NCBI RefSeq assembly: GCF_002878395.1
Contig: NC_061115.1
Location: 152,667,086 to 152,731,085 of the forward strand
Length of the DNA stretch: 64,000 bases
Direction: 5' to 3'
DNA from: Capsicum annuum
Taxonomy: Eukaryota > Streptophyta > Magnoliopsida > Solanales > Solanaceae
The notes beneath the pieces were generated by a model, which made no database searches, was not told where the DNA came from, and saw only the letters and a program-made list of their open reading frames with translations. Positions 13,207 through 25,404 of this stretch are shown in pieces. How positions within the stretch are numbered: position 1 is the first letter of the stretch; each line of letters opens with the position of its first letter. Made by a program: the position numbers and the translations under genes.

Positions 13207-13825
13207 ATAGGCTTATCTATTCTTTTGTAACTCAAGCTACTATTTTTGGGGACCCTCATATTTCGATGGAATTTAATGTTCAGTTGTAATCGACTTTATG
13301 TATTTTTTATGATAGACCACAATCTATCATATATTTTTCACATGATCAATTAAAGATATTAAATAATCTATGATTATTCATCAAACACGTTATATAGGTA
13401 TTTTTACCTCTATATCACTCCAATCGATACCTTTAATCATCGCTTGATGTTTTAAATTGATTAAAAGCTACACTACACATCTATTCACATCAAAAATAGC
13501 TGGTATACATAACCCACATGTCTTTTATTCCTACATGCATCGACTACTAATTGGTTGGAAACTAGAAACACCACCTCTATGGATCTATTTATACAATGAT
13601 ATTTTCTATGTGACCAGTCACTCCACCTACACTATACAGTGCAAGAAACTTTTCATCTTCAAACAAGATTCAAGCCTCCAAGAAGAATACCCATTCATCC
13701 AATCTGGAGAATGAGTACCCATCACGACTACGATGTTCTTCTCCTGTCTAATGACCTTGATCGCCTCTTTTATAGATTAGGTCAAGACTGCATTTATCTT
13801 GAATGTGAACTACGTTGCATCTCTT
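13207..13825. other. AT-rich spacer between MULE relic and RLG-C
   Basis: Probably the 3' flank of the MULE relic plus older host sequence. A plus-strand open frame at 13457-13714 has no recognisable domain and no codon-use or motif support. Nothing else seen. Confidence 0.3.
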
Positions 13826-16369
13826 TATAATACCCCATGTTTTGAAGTCACTATACAACACACGACTCATGTCTTTGAGTTGTATAGACATCATACGAGT
13901 CATATGTTCAACTCATCCCATGATAGTGTGTGATGGGTGATATTTTATTTAAGGTATGACTTAAGCCTCGGAAGTAATAAGGTGATCATACGAGTCATAC
14001 ATGGTAAGTCATAACCAAGTCAGTGTGAGGTGAGATGAGTTTTGTCCAGGTTATGAGAGGATGAGTGTTATTTTTGTTACTTGTTACTAGTCGTATGTTA
14101 TGACTCGTATCTTGATCAATGAAGAATACAAGAATCAAGTCTTATGTTTTGATAGTTTTATAAGTTAATTAGACATATATTAAGCCCTCAAATAGCTCCT
14201 AGCTCATGAACAAGTCGAGACATCCCTTAACAATTAAGTTCTGATGAAGAATATAACTACAATCATATTCAAACGAGCACAACTTCTGTTCTACTAAGAA
14301 TTTTTAACTCAAGACATGCCAATATATAGATAATTGAATTATCTTTCCAATTATAATATTTTTCCTTAATCCAATATCAGGGTAAAATGTTATGGCCAAA
14401 TTACTCAAGCACTATCAAAGCTGCAAGTAGGATACAACTCACTGATGCAACTCATAAGCAGACCATACGAATCATCAGGAGAAGTCCTACCCATAATAGT
14501 AAAGGCCAAAATTTGGGTTCCTGGTGATGACTCAAGGTACGACCTGTGCCCAGAACTTAGGAGTCGTACCCAAACTCATCAAGACGGCTTTCAGATATTT
14601 TCCAGATAATTTTTGAGGTATTTTTTGGGTCTTTTTCCTTCTCATAACTTTTACCCATGACTTATAACCCTCAAAGAAGCTCGTTTTATCTCAAAAATAA
14701 AACACTTAACACGTTAATATCCTCTCCCATACTCAAGAACAACAACTAGGGTTTCTTAGAGGCAAGAACAATTACAAGGATTCTTCCATAAAACTTCTAC
14801 TACAGGTATGTGGAGTATTCATCAATGGATTCCTTCAACCCATTGAGTCCCAAATCCCCTTTTTATTCAAGTATGAATTTTTAATCTTCTTTTATGAAAT
14901 TATCCATGTAAATCATGAATTTAATCTATGTCTTCTTAGAAATCTAAATTCAAGACATGTCAACATGTTTTCCCATGTAAATTAGGTTATTTAATGCTTT
15001 AAATTTCAATTATCCATGTCATATTAAAGTAATTTCATGCTACATCATCAAATTTTGTATTAAACCATGTAAATATATTGTCCTCTCATGTTTAAAATAT
15101 TCCCATGTTCAAATTCATATTTCTCACTTATTTATTGAAATGTCTTATGATTTGGGTCTTTGAACTATGATTCCATACCACTATTTTAAGCATTGTTATC
15201 ATATTTTTGTGATCATTCAGTGCTTGCGGGTTATGAACACCCAAAACCTATATGTTTTACATATTTCTATATTCAAGTAACAAGTTAGTAAAACTATGGT
15301 TTTATTATCATATTCAAAACATCATGTTCATGCTGAGCACTTACAAGTACAACTATGTCATGTTTAATAACTAATAACACCAATGTCATTCAATTGAGAG
15401 TAACACTTATCACCGAGGGAACATAGGTATGGCGTCTCCCCTATCAGTTAGGTATGAGGCGCTAGTAGCAGTCTCTAGGTTCCAGACCTATGGTGACAGC
15501 ATAGATTTTGAGGGGTCCTCCATCGATTAGACATGACACCCTCGTCCTTTGGGACATCGGTTATGTGGATCCACATCGCCAATCATATGTTGGTACCCCC
15601 GGCAAGGTACCAGTACCCTTCCAACTGGGGTTATAAGTTGGACCTCGATAGCTCAAATTGGGGCATGTAGGTTATAGATAGCTCCCACAGTATTGGTCCA
15701 GTATTCAGAGTATGGTAGTTCAGGTTTGCATGACCAAGTATACAGATAACATTTATCCAGTTATTCGGACATCGGTTATTCAGTTATTCAGAATAATTCA
15801 GTACATTATTATACTTGTTCTTGGATTCTAAATTTTACATATTCATGCACCCATGTTTAGTTGCCATATGTATTTTACTTAGTCCTTACCTCACGTAATA
15901 GTACATTCAAAGTACTAATCATAAATTTTTCTCTTACACTATATTGTCTTATAACATAGGTTCAGACACGTAGCTTCTTGATCACCCCTAGACAGCTCAG
16001 TAGTTTCCCACAGTAGTATTAGTGAGTCCTCATCTATCAAGGACGTGACATGTTGTTCCTGTTATTTTAGTATTTCCTTATTTTTATTTCAGTTAGAGTT
16101 AGTTGGGCACTTGTCTTATCAACTCTGTATGTCTAGAGGCTCTCAGACGGATAGTCTAGTTTATAGTGTTTATCAGATATTCCAAACATGTCATTTTATA
16201 TATTTTAGTATTTCAAATTTATAGTACCATATCATATTATCTTTAACACATGTTATATTACTATTATTTTATTTGATGCTCACAGCGGGTACTAGATCAT
16301 GGGTTAGCATGGGTTCGTATGCAGGCTAAAGCACCATGTCGTGACTAGGGGTAGCCTCGGGTCATGACA
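13826..16369 (+). repeat. RLG-C 5' LTR (2544 bp)
   Basis: Starts TATAATACCCC (an apparent G-to-A change of the usual TGTAATACC) and ends CATGACA. It matches the 3' LTR closely by eye along its whole length, for example the 'gacatatattaagccctcaa' and 'cccattgagtccc' zones. In opposite orientation it also shares blocks with the LTRs of RLG-A, B and D, such as the 'tacattcaaagtact' and 'gtgagtcctcatctat' zones. All four elements therefore descend from one LTR type. Confidence 0.88.
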
Positions 16370-16374
16370 AAACT

Positions 16375-16387
16375 TGGCATTAGAGCC
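16375..16387 (+). other. RLG-C primer-binding site
   Basis: TGGCATTAGAGCC, 5 bp after the 5' LTR. It differs by two transitions from the initiator tRNA-Met primer site TGGTATCAGAGCC seen in RLG-A and RLG-B. Confidence 0.75.
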
Positions 16388-16584
16388 TAAGGTTGTAAAG
16401 TGTCCTAGGATGTCTAAAATCCATGTTGAGTAGAGTCTTATGCATGGGTGTGAAGCACAACACACAAGAGTCTACGAGATATTTTTAGAAAAGTTTTCCT
16501 TCTTTTTATGTCCATGTCCTGCGAAAGAGCATGAGCTCTATTGAATCCCTCTTTTTAACTCATCCTTGATTTTATTTATAAACA

Positions 16585-17626
16585 ATGCCTCTCAGAAGAA
16601 ACAACAGTAGAAGAAATGGGGATCAACCCGCACCACCACCTATTCAGGTAGATCCCCTGAATGACCATGTTTCTAACACTGAGTTTAAGGTCACTTTTAT
16701 TGTCTTAGTCCTTTCTGTAGCCATTCAGAATAATCAACAGGTTGTTACCCCATCCAGTCTAGTGTTGAATACAACTGCATCCAGGATTCGAGACTTCAAT
16801 TAAATGAATTCCCCTTTGTTTTCTGGATCTAAGTTTGAGGAGGATATGTAGGAGTTTTTTTATGGAGTGCAAAAAGTGACAGACATCATGAGTGTCACTT
16901 CAAGTGAGAGTGCAGAATTGGCTGCTTACTAGTTGCAGGGAGTAACTCACACCTGGTTCAAGCTGTGGAAGGAGAACAGAGATATTGAGGCAAGGCCTAT
17001 GGAGTGGGAGGATTTTGCCATAACTTTTTTAGATAGGTTCTTCCCACTAGAGTTAAGGGAAGTTAAGGTTCAGGAGTTCATAAATTTGAAGTAGGGTAGT
17101 ATAAGTGTGAAGGAGTACTCACTCAAGTTCATGCAATTGACAAAGTATGCTCCAACTATGGTGATAACTCTTGGTCCATGATGAGTAAGTTTGTATCTGG
17201 TGTATCTGATAGTATGGTCAAGGAGTGTAGAACTGCCATGCTGACTAAGGAGATGGACCTTTCTAGACTGATAGTTCATGCTCAATAGATTGAAAAGCAG
17301 AAGCTCAAAGAGAAGGAAAGAGAGAATAAGAGGGCCAAAATTGGTAGTTTTAAATTTTCTCATCCAAGGTCAGAAGGCAATAACTGTCCTTAATTATGTC
17401 AGAAATTTTTAGCCCCAGCTCCATCTCAACCAATACACCAATGCCTAAGTTCATGCAAGACAGATGGGATAAAGTATCAGGCTCTAAGTCCTAAGGTAGT
17501 ATGAGTAGTGATAGTACCTATCTGCTCTACAGCAAGTGTGGTAAGAATCATTTAGGTGAGTGTAGAGCTAGTAGTGATACATGTTTTAGGTGTGGCATGT
17601 CAGGCCATAGGATAAGGAAATGCTCT
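16585..17626 (+). pseudogene. RLG-C gag, 5' part
   Basis: Begins at the ATG at 16585 (MPLRRNNSRR). After a stop at 16801 the same frame continues with capsid motifs (SGSKFEEDM, DIMSVTSSESAELAAY, GVTHTWFKLW, FLDRFFPLELREVKVQEF). A further segment near 17180-17350 reads FVSGVSDSMVKECRTAML and SRLIVHAQ. The start of a zinc knuckle near 17580-17626 (CFRCGMSGHRIRKC) is cut by the RLG-D insertion. Several premature stops (TAG for Trp or Gln) mark decay. The frame resumes at 27981. Confidence 0.8.
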
Positions 17627-20203
17627 TATAACGCCCTGAATCTGGTACCCGGAATGATACACGATGCTCATGACCCCGAAATACCATAAGCTAACCCATG
17701 ACTGATATTTATGCCTATATACTGCATGATATACTATATAATGTGGAAACATGAACTGAAAAGCCATAAGGTTCAAACTGTAATATAATATCTGATAAAA
17801 TATAACATCTGGGATGGGGTATAAATGCCCAAAACATAACTGACTAAATATACTGTAGTCTAAAAAGCCTCTAAAATATAACTGTCTGAATAAGGAGATG
17901 ATGGGGCATGTCCCCAATTAACTCCAACTAATGAACTAATTAATGAGATAGTAAAGAAATTATCATGTCCTCAAAAGATGAGGACTCATTGCTAACTCTG
18001 ACTGTGGAGACTGGAATATTACTGATGCTCTGGAGCTCATGCTTCTAAACCTATGGTATAAGACACCATAGAGTAAATGCGTTAGTACTTTGAATGTACT
18101 AGTATGCATGTGAGGTAGGCTGAATACAAATGGTTTACATGCATGATCTATACTAACTGACTGAATATTATGATCATGAGAATACATGCATGAATACATA
18201 ATAACTGTAACTAGGGTCATTATAACATGATTACTGAGTCTGAGTACTGATAACATGAGATACTGATAACTTTATAACTGAAATAATTGATACTGAGTGA
18301 CTATATCTGACAGTCTAGTTTCTGATGGAACTAGCTAAGTTACGCATTATTCTGAGTTGACTATATCTGACAGCCCTAAATTCTGTAGAACTATCTGAGT
18401 TTTATTACTGAGACTGAATGATTATATCTGATAGTCCTGGTTCTATAACCAAAACTATGGGAAGTAGTCATCTAATTAATATGTCTTTAATATGCCATTA
18501 TGGCTGAGTTGGGGTCCAATCTGTAACCCCAATTGGAAGGGTGTCAATACTGCACCACTAGTAAGGAAAATTTATGAATAACCGTAACATAACAAGTAAC
18601 TCCAGTGAGAACGGTGGGAACTCTCATATAACAGGTTAAGCCACCTCATCTACCCTCATATAATAGGCTATGATATCTCAACCTACGCTGGCTACGTAGT
18701 TCTGGAACGCAAGGATTGCTTCTAAGAATCACACCCTCATATAACAGGTGAGTTCCCATCCTTGGGTTCACTCGGTATTAATTCCTACTCCCATCTGAAT
18801 AGGCTTTGAACATGATTAATAGAACTGGACTAGACTGAATTCATGGAGTTCCATTAGCTGACAGAATACTATTAAGATTAGTTAATTACTGAGCTTTCCC
18901 GAGTCACATAACTGACTAGATTCTATGGACCATGGCTTGACTGAGGATATCATGAAAACATGACACTAAATCTAGGCACATAGCTATATTTTTTGGGTAC
19001 AAGTACCCCCAGGACTCGATGGAAAGAAACTGACAAGGCATGACATTATTCAATACATGACCAATATCAACAATCCATAATACAATAGTTGGAGATATTT
19101 CATGGGCATTTGATTATCATAGCTTGGTACGTGAAAAAGATAGGATATATACATAGCATAATTTCATAAGGCTAACTCATAAGCAATCCCACAAGGAATT
19201 TCAATACATAAGAATAACATGGAACTCATTTTGAACATAAGGTTAAAGCATACATTGTCATTTTGGTCACAATTTAGCTATAGTCCATAATTTCTATCAT
19301 TTTAGGCATTTTATCAAACACCTTACATACACAACTTAAGGCATAGGTGAAATCATCATATTTCACAAATCATAAACTACCAAATTCATGGATTTCAATT
19401 TATATGCTAACGTAATTTTTATAATTTCACATAAGTATCCCAACATGGGAATCAAACAGCAACCATCACATAACTTGAGCAACCCATAACATAATAATCA
19501 TGATTCATAATTTAAAATAAGGTTCTTGAGCTTTATGAATGAAAGGAATCCATAAATCAACACAACGCATACCTTAGTTCTTGATTTAGCAAAGATTGAT
19601 GGAGAGATTTTCTTGAAATTGAATCCCCAATTGAAACCCTAGTGTGTTCTTGAGAGAAAATTGAGAGAAACTAGTAGTGAAGAATGGCTAAATCACGTAT
19701 TATTGGGTTTAAATAGGGGTGGAAAATTGACCCTTTTAACCCTGGATGCGTCTTTTAAAATTGGTGAAAATTTCTGGACCTGGACCCCTAGCGCGATGTG
19801 GAGCTATCGCGTCGTGTCACTGGAATTTGTTAATTGGAAAATAGGGAAATGGCTCGACGCGGAGCCATTGCATTGACACTTCATTTGCGACCAAGAAGTT
19901 TGGCGCGATGCAGAGAAATTACTCTGGTAAACTAAAAAAAGGACAATTTCCATTTTATCTTATGGTGTGGCATTCCACTGACCAATATGGCACTATTTTA
20001 CGAAAGGAACTTGAAATAGTCATAACGTTTTACTCAATTATCGGATTTGGATAAATTTTATATCGATGGAAAGCTTATTGAATTTTTCATATAAAAAAAG
20101 GTGAAAATCTTAAAAATTCCTCATGGAATAAACATCATTCAATTTAAAGCTAATACTTGACATTCTTGGGACAAAATTAGTTAAGAAACTTTGGTGTATT
20201 ACA
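17627..20203 (-). repeat. RLG-D 3' LTR
   Basis: Plus-strand limits TATAACGCCC and GTGTATTACA. Contains the shared repeat blocks: CTGTATCTGACAG-like units at about 18290-18450, CTCATATAACAGG units at about 18598-18745, and GGCTCGACG/GCGCGATG units at about 19780-19930. A TG-to-TA change is seen at the first dinucleotide. Confidence 0.9.
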
Positions 20204-20216
20204 ATATCTCCCCCTT
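20204..20216 (-). other. RLG-D polypurine tract
   Basis: Minus-strand AAGGGGGAGATAT directly beside the 3' LTR, the primer for plus-strand DNA synthesis. RLG-B has the identical tract at 38899-38911. Confidence 0.85.
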
Positions 20217-20568
20217 AGGAACATTCGTCCTCAAATACGACTGACTGATATGGGAGAAACGATAAGCAAAAGTAAATGATGATCATGAACAACTAAAACA
20301 TGATTGACATTTCTGGGATTTATACTGAGCGTGCATATCTGATGTATGATTTCATGACTTAACTGACCCATGAACTTATGACTGAGATTTCTGATAACTA
20401 AATTTCTCACTAGGAGAATGCAGTCTGATGCATGAACACATGACTAATATGATGCATGAAAATATGATTGAATATGCAATGGTACTTAGTACAAAGTTTA
20501 AAATGGAATCTTGAACATGAGACTAGTACCAAGTCATAACTAAAATCTGGACATGAAAATCGAAAAGC

Positions 20569-23500
20569 TTAAAGAGAATAGTTACCTTGAGCTAGATCTG
20601 AGTTGGTGGAGAAGAGGTGAGAATATTTGGTTCGCATATCTATTTCTACTTCCCAAGCAACTCCCACAACGGACTGATCTCACCAAAGAACTTTGACTAA
20701 AGGAATTTCTTTATTCCTCAGTCTACGAGTCTGACAGTTTAGGATTTTGACTGGAATGTCTTCATAAGAGAGGTTGTTCTGAACATCTATGCTATGAATA
20801 GGGACTACAACTACTGGGTCACCTATGCACTTCTTGAGAAAAGAGACATGGAATATTAGATGAACTACGGCTAGATCTGAAGGCAATTCGAGCTCATAAG
20901 CTACTTTGCCAAAGCTACAAAGAATTTTGAAGGGGTCGACATATCAGGGACTAAGATTTCCCTTCTTGACGAACCTCTTCACTCCCTTCATGGGAGAGAC
21001 CTTTAGGTAAACATGTCACCAATCTTAAATTCGAGATTTTTTTGACGCACATCTACATAAGACTTCTGTCGGCTCTGAGCAGCCCAGAGTCTTTCTCTGA
21101 TCAATTGGACTTTCTCTGAGGCATCGAATATTAAGTCAGGCCCTATAATTGAGGCCTCACTAACTTTGAACCAACCGACTGGAGATCTACATCTTCTGCC
21201 ATAGAGAGCTTAGAATAGAGCCATCTTAATACTGGAATGATAGCTATTGTTATGTGCAAACTCAATCAAAGGAAAGTGGTCATCCTAACTACCCTTGAAA
21301 TCAATTGCACATTCCCTTAGCATATCTTCTAAGGCGTGATTGGTCCTTTCTGCTTGACATCAGTCTGAGGATGAAAGGTTGTACTAAGATGAACTTGGGT
21401 ACCAAGACCCTTTTGGAATGCTTTCCAGAAGTGAGATGTGAATTAGGTACCTCTATCTGAGTTAATGGATAATGGAACACCGTACAATCTGACCAACTCT
21501 GTGATGTATATCTTGGTGTAATCCTCAGCTAAATAAGAGGTATGGACTGAAAAGAAATGAGTTGATTTGGTCATTCTGTCTATAATGACCCAAACATAAT
21601 CATGCTGATGATGAGTACAAGGAAAACCCATCACAAAGTCTATGTTCACTTCTTCCCACTTCCAAGTAGGAATATGGAACACTTGCATAGACCCACTAGG
21701 CTTCTGATGCTCTATCTTAACTTGCTGACATGTAGAGCACTTACCCACAAACTCTAAAATGTCTTTCTTTATCCCACTCCACCAATAGATCTTCTGTAAG
21801 TTGCGGTGCATCTTTATGGCCCCCGAATGAATAAAGTAGCATGCACCATGCGCTTCTGCAAGAATTCACTGCCTTAAGTCATCTACACCTGGAACACAGA
21901 CACGACCCTGACGACGCAATACACCATCGCCTCCTTGGGAGAAAACCTCTACTTTCTATTCCTTGATTGACTCTTTCAACTTGACTAGACTAAGATCTCT
22001 ATCGTGGTTTTCTTTCACCTCAGAAACTAGTGATAATTCTGAACTACTCTGAACCCGTATATCACCCTCTTCTGTATCGACTAAGTGAACACCTAGTCTA
22101 GCAAGCTGATGGATTTTCTGACCTAACTTCTTCTTACTGTCCTCAATATAAGCAACACTACCCATAGACAGTCTATTGAGAGCGTCGGCCATTACGTTGG
22201 CCTTGCCCGGATGATAAAGGACACTCATGTCATAATCTTTCAAGAGCTCTACCACCTTCTCTTACGAAGATTGAGATCTTTCTGAGAAAAGACATACTAG
22301 AGACTTATAATCTGTGAACACATCTACATGAACATTGTATAAATAATACCTCCAAATCTTTAAGGAAAATACTACGGCTGCTCACTCAAGATCATGAATA
22401 GGATAATTATTCTCATGGGGTTTAAGTTGTCTAGAGGTGTAGGCTATGACCTTACCATGTTGCATAAGGACACAACCCAAACCTACTTTAGATGTATTAC
22501 AGTACACTACAAACCCATTTGGACCGTCTGGAAGAGCTAAAACTGGGGCTGAGGTGAGTTGAGTTTTCAACTCCTGAAAACTCTTCTTGCAAGGATCTGA
22601 CCACTGAAACTTTAATTTATTCTAAACAAATCTGGACATAGGGCATGCAATAGAAGAAAATCCTTTAATAAACCATCTGTAATAGATAGCCAAACCCAAG
22701 AAACTCCTGATAGCTGATGGAGAGACAGGTCAAGGCCAATTTCTTATGACTTCAATCTTTTAAGGATCAACCCTAATGCCATCACCAAAAATGATATGGC
22801 CAAGGAATACTAATAACCTTTGCCAAAATTCACACTTACTGAAATTGGCGAATAACTGATGATTTGTAGGAGTCTGAAGTACAATTCTGAGATGATCTGC
22901 ATGATAACACTCACTACGAAAATAGTCTAGAATATCAACTATGAAGAGTATGACGAACCTATACAAGTGCTCCTTGAACACACGGTTCATCAAATCCATA
23001 AAAGTTGTTGGAGCATTGGTAAGACCAAAGGACATGACTAGGAATTCGAAGTGACCATATCAAGTATGAAAGACTATCTTCGGAATGTCATATTCTCCTA
23101 CTCTTAGCTAATGGTAGCCTGATCTGAGGTCTATCTTAGAGAAATGGCTGGAACCCTGAAGTTGGTCAAATAAGTCATTAATTCTAGGAAGAGGATACTT
23201 GTTTTTTACTATGACTTTATTGAGCTGACGGTAATCAATACACATTCTAAGAGAACCATCTTTCTTACGCATGCATAATATTGGTGCGCCCCACGGGGAC
23301 ACACTGGGACTGATGAATCCCTTATATAAGAGATCCTTAACTACTCTTTTAATTCTTTGAGTTCTGCTGGTACCATTTTCTATGGCAGAATAGATATAGG
23401 TTGATTATCTGGAAGAAGATCAATACCAAAGTCTATTTCCCTTTTGGAAGGAATTTCTGGAAGATCTTCGGGAAAGATATTTGAATATTCATTCACGACT

Positions 23501-24119
23501 AGACTGAATCAAGGCTAGAAGTTTCAAAACTAGTGTTCATAACTCGAACAAGATGATAGACACATCTCTTAGATATGATTTTCTATGCCTGAAGGTAGGA
23601 AACAAGCTGACCTTTGAAAGCGGATACACTACCCTTTCACTCTAGGATGGGTTCATTTGGAAACTAGAACAAGACTATTTTGTGTCTGCAGTTGACTGTG
23701 GCATAGTAGGAATGAAGCCAATCCATGTCGAGAATGACAGTAAAATTTGTCATCTCTAATTTAACTAAATTTGCTGAGGTGACTTTATGAAATATCCTAA
23801 TCGAGCAGTTCCTGTATACTCGCTAGGCTATGATGATTTTACCCACTAGGGTAGATATTAAAAAGGGCTCTACTAGAATTTTGGGACTGACTTACTAGAA
23901 TTTTGGGACTGACTCTGAAATCAACTACTATATAGAGAGTAATGAAAGACAGGGAAATACCTGGATCTAGCAAAGCATAAACATGCACACGAAAGATCTA
24001 TAATGCACCAGTAACCATGTCAGGAGAATTTTCTTGATCTTGTCGAGAATGAAGAGCATAGAGTCTATTTGGACGTTGCCCACTAGCAGCACTAGAAGTG
24101 GCACCCTTCTAATTTAAAC
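20569..24119 (-). pseudogene. RLG-D pol (protease to chromodomain), broken
   Basis: Order from high to low coordinates: protease remnant at about 23690-23990; reverse transcriptase at about 22760-23400 ([38 protein letters not shown]). The catalytic FIDD motif reads FIVD, so it is inactive. RNase H is at about 22290-22570 and the linker at 21956-22255 (LYHPGKANVMADALNRLS). Integrase is at about 21270-21870 with an intact zinc-binding CSTCQQVK and catalytic NIDF and SDRG. The C-terminal chromodomain-like segment is at 20569-20886 (SYEDIPVKILNCQTRRLRNKE, then KYSHLFSTNSD), with a stop at 20569-20571. Frameshifts separate the blocks. Confidence 0.88.
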
Positions 24120-25185
24120 GACTGGACTAAGCTGAGGAACGGTTCTAATGACCTAGCTTGAGAACAGTTTTTGACTCTGTGGCCTTGGTTGCCACATCTA
24201 AAAAAACCACCACTGCCAGCTCTGCTAATACCCTGATGGTGCTTGCCACAAGTATAGCAAAGAGAATAGGTATGGGCACTGCTAATACTACCCTGAGACT
24301 TAGAGCTTGGCACTCTATCTTTATTACCATCCCTAAACTTAGGAGTTGTGGCACTAGCTTAAGAAGGATCTAGAACTTATGACTTAGGATGAAGCTGAGA
24401 ACGATTTTGTCCTTCTGATTTGGGTTGAGCAAAGTTGAAACCAACTATCCTTACTCTCTTATTCTGCTTCTCCCTCATCTTAATCTTTTGCTCCTCTATC
24501 TACTGAGCATGATTCATAAGCCTAGCTAAAGTCATGCCATTATTCAACATCACAGACCTATACTTATTAACCACACTATCATTCACCCTAGAAACAAACT
24601 TACTCATCTTGGCCCTGCTGTCTGTAACCACATGATGGGCATATCTGGCTAATTAAGTAAACTTAAGAGAATAATCTTTCACCATCATACTTTCCTACCT
24701 GAGGTTACTCAATTCTAACACCTTAGCCTCTCTTATCTCTAGAGGAAAGAACCTCTCTAAAAATACGGTGACAAACTCATCCCACTTTATAGGTCCTGCA
24801 TCAACCAACCTCTCTGACTTCTACTGTTTGTGCCAAGTGTGAGCAATATCCTGCAACTGATTTGCAGCTAGCTTAGACTCTCAATAGCTGGTACCCCCAT
24901 AACATCAGTAACCTCCTGAACCTGATCGATAAATTCTTGAGGGTCCTCATCTGACTTAGACCCGAGAAAGGATGGAGGATTCATTAGGGTGAAGTCCTGA
25001 ATCCTGACTACAGCTGAATTGGCCACTGGGTTGGCCAGAATAATAGGTGGTCATTCATTCTTAATGGCAACTGACTGAGCAAGAGTAGTGAATGCAGCTC
25101 TAAACTCTGCATGAGAAATATGTTCGCCCAAAGGTTCTTCGGGCTGAGGGGCTGACTGATTCCCATTTCTTATTTTAAAAGGCAT
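24120..25185 (-). pseudogene. RLG-D gag, broken
   Basis: The minus-strand ATG at 25185 begins the MP-rich basic start. Capsid motifs occupy about 24560-25080. A Ser-rich linker and a zinc knuckle (FFRCGNQGHRVKNC) lie at about 24160-24300; the first zinc ligand is phenylalanine instead of cysteine. In-frame stops are present in the capsid part. Confidence 0.8.
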
Positions 25186-25404
25186 GTTTTGTAGAAGAAA
25201 GGGAGAAATGGAATAGACTGAGAGATTGATTTGAGATTATGCTCACTGGCATGACATAAATATTGAAAGAAGGGAAATTATTCCTAAAATATCACGCAGC
25301 CTCCTGTACATAAATATGGCGTGCAATACACCCATGCACAAGACTACTATATGTGGCTTTTAGACCTCCTAGGGAACTATTGAACCTAGCTTTGATATCA
25401 AGTT

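Noticed and set aside
13457..13830. Two overlapping open frames after the MULE relic
   Set aside because: No recognisable domain, AT-rich, and the end runs into the RLG-C LTR.
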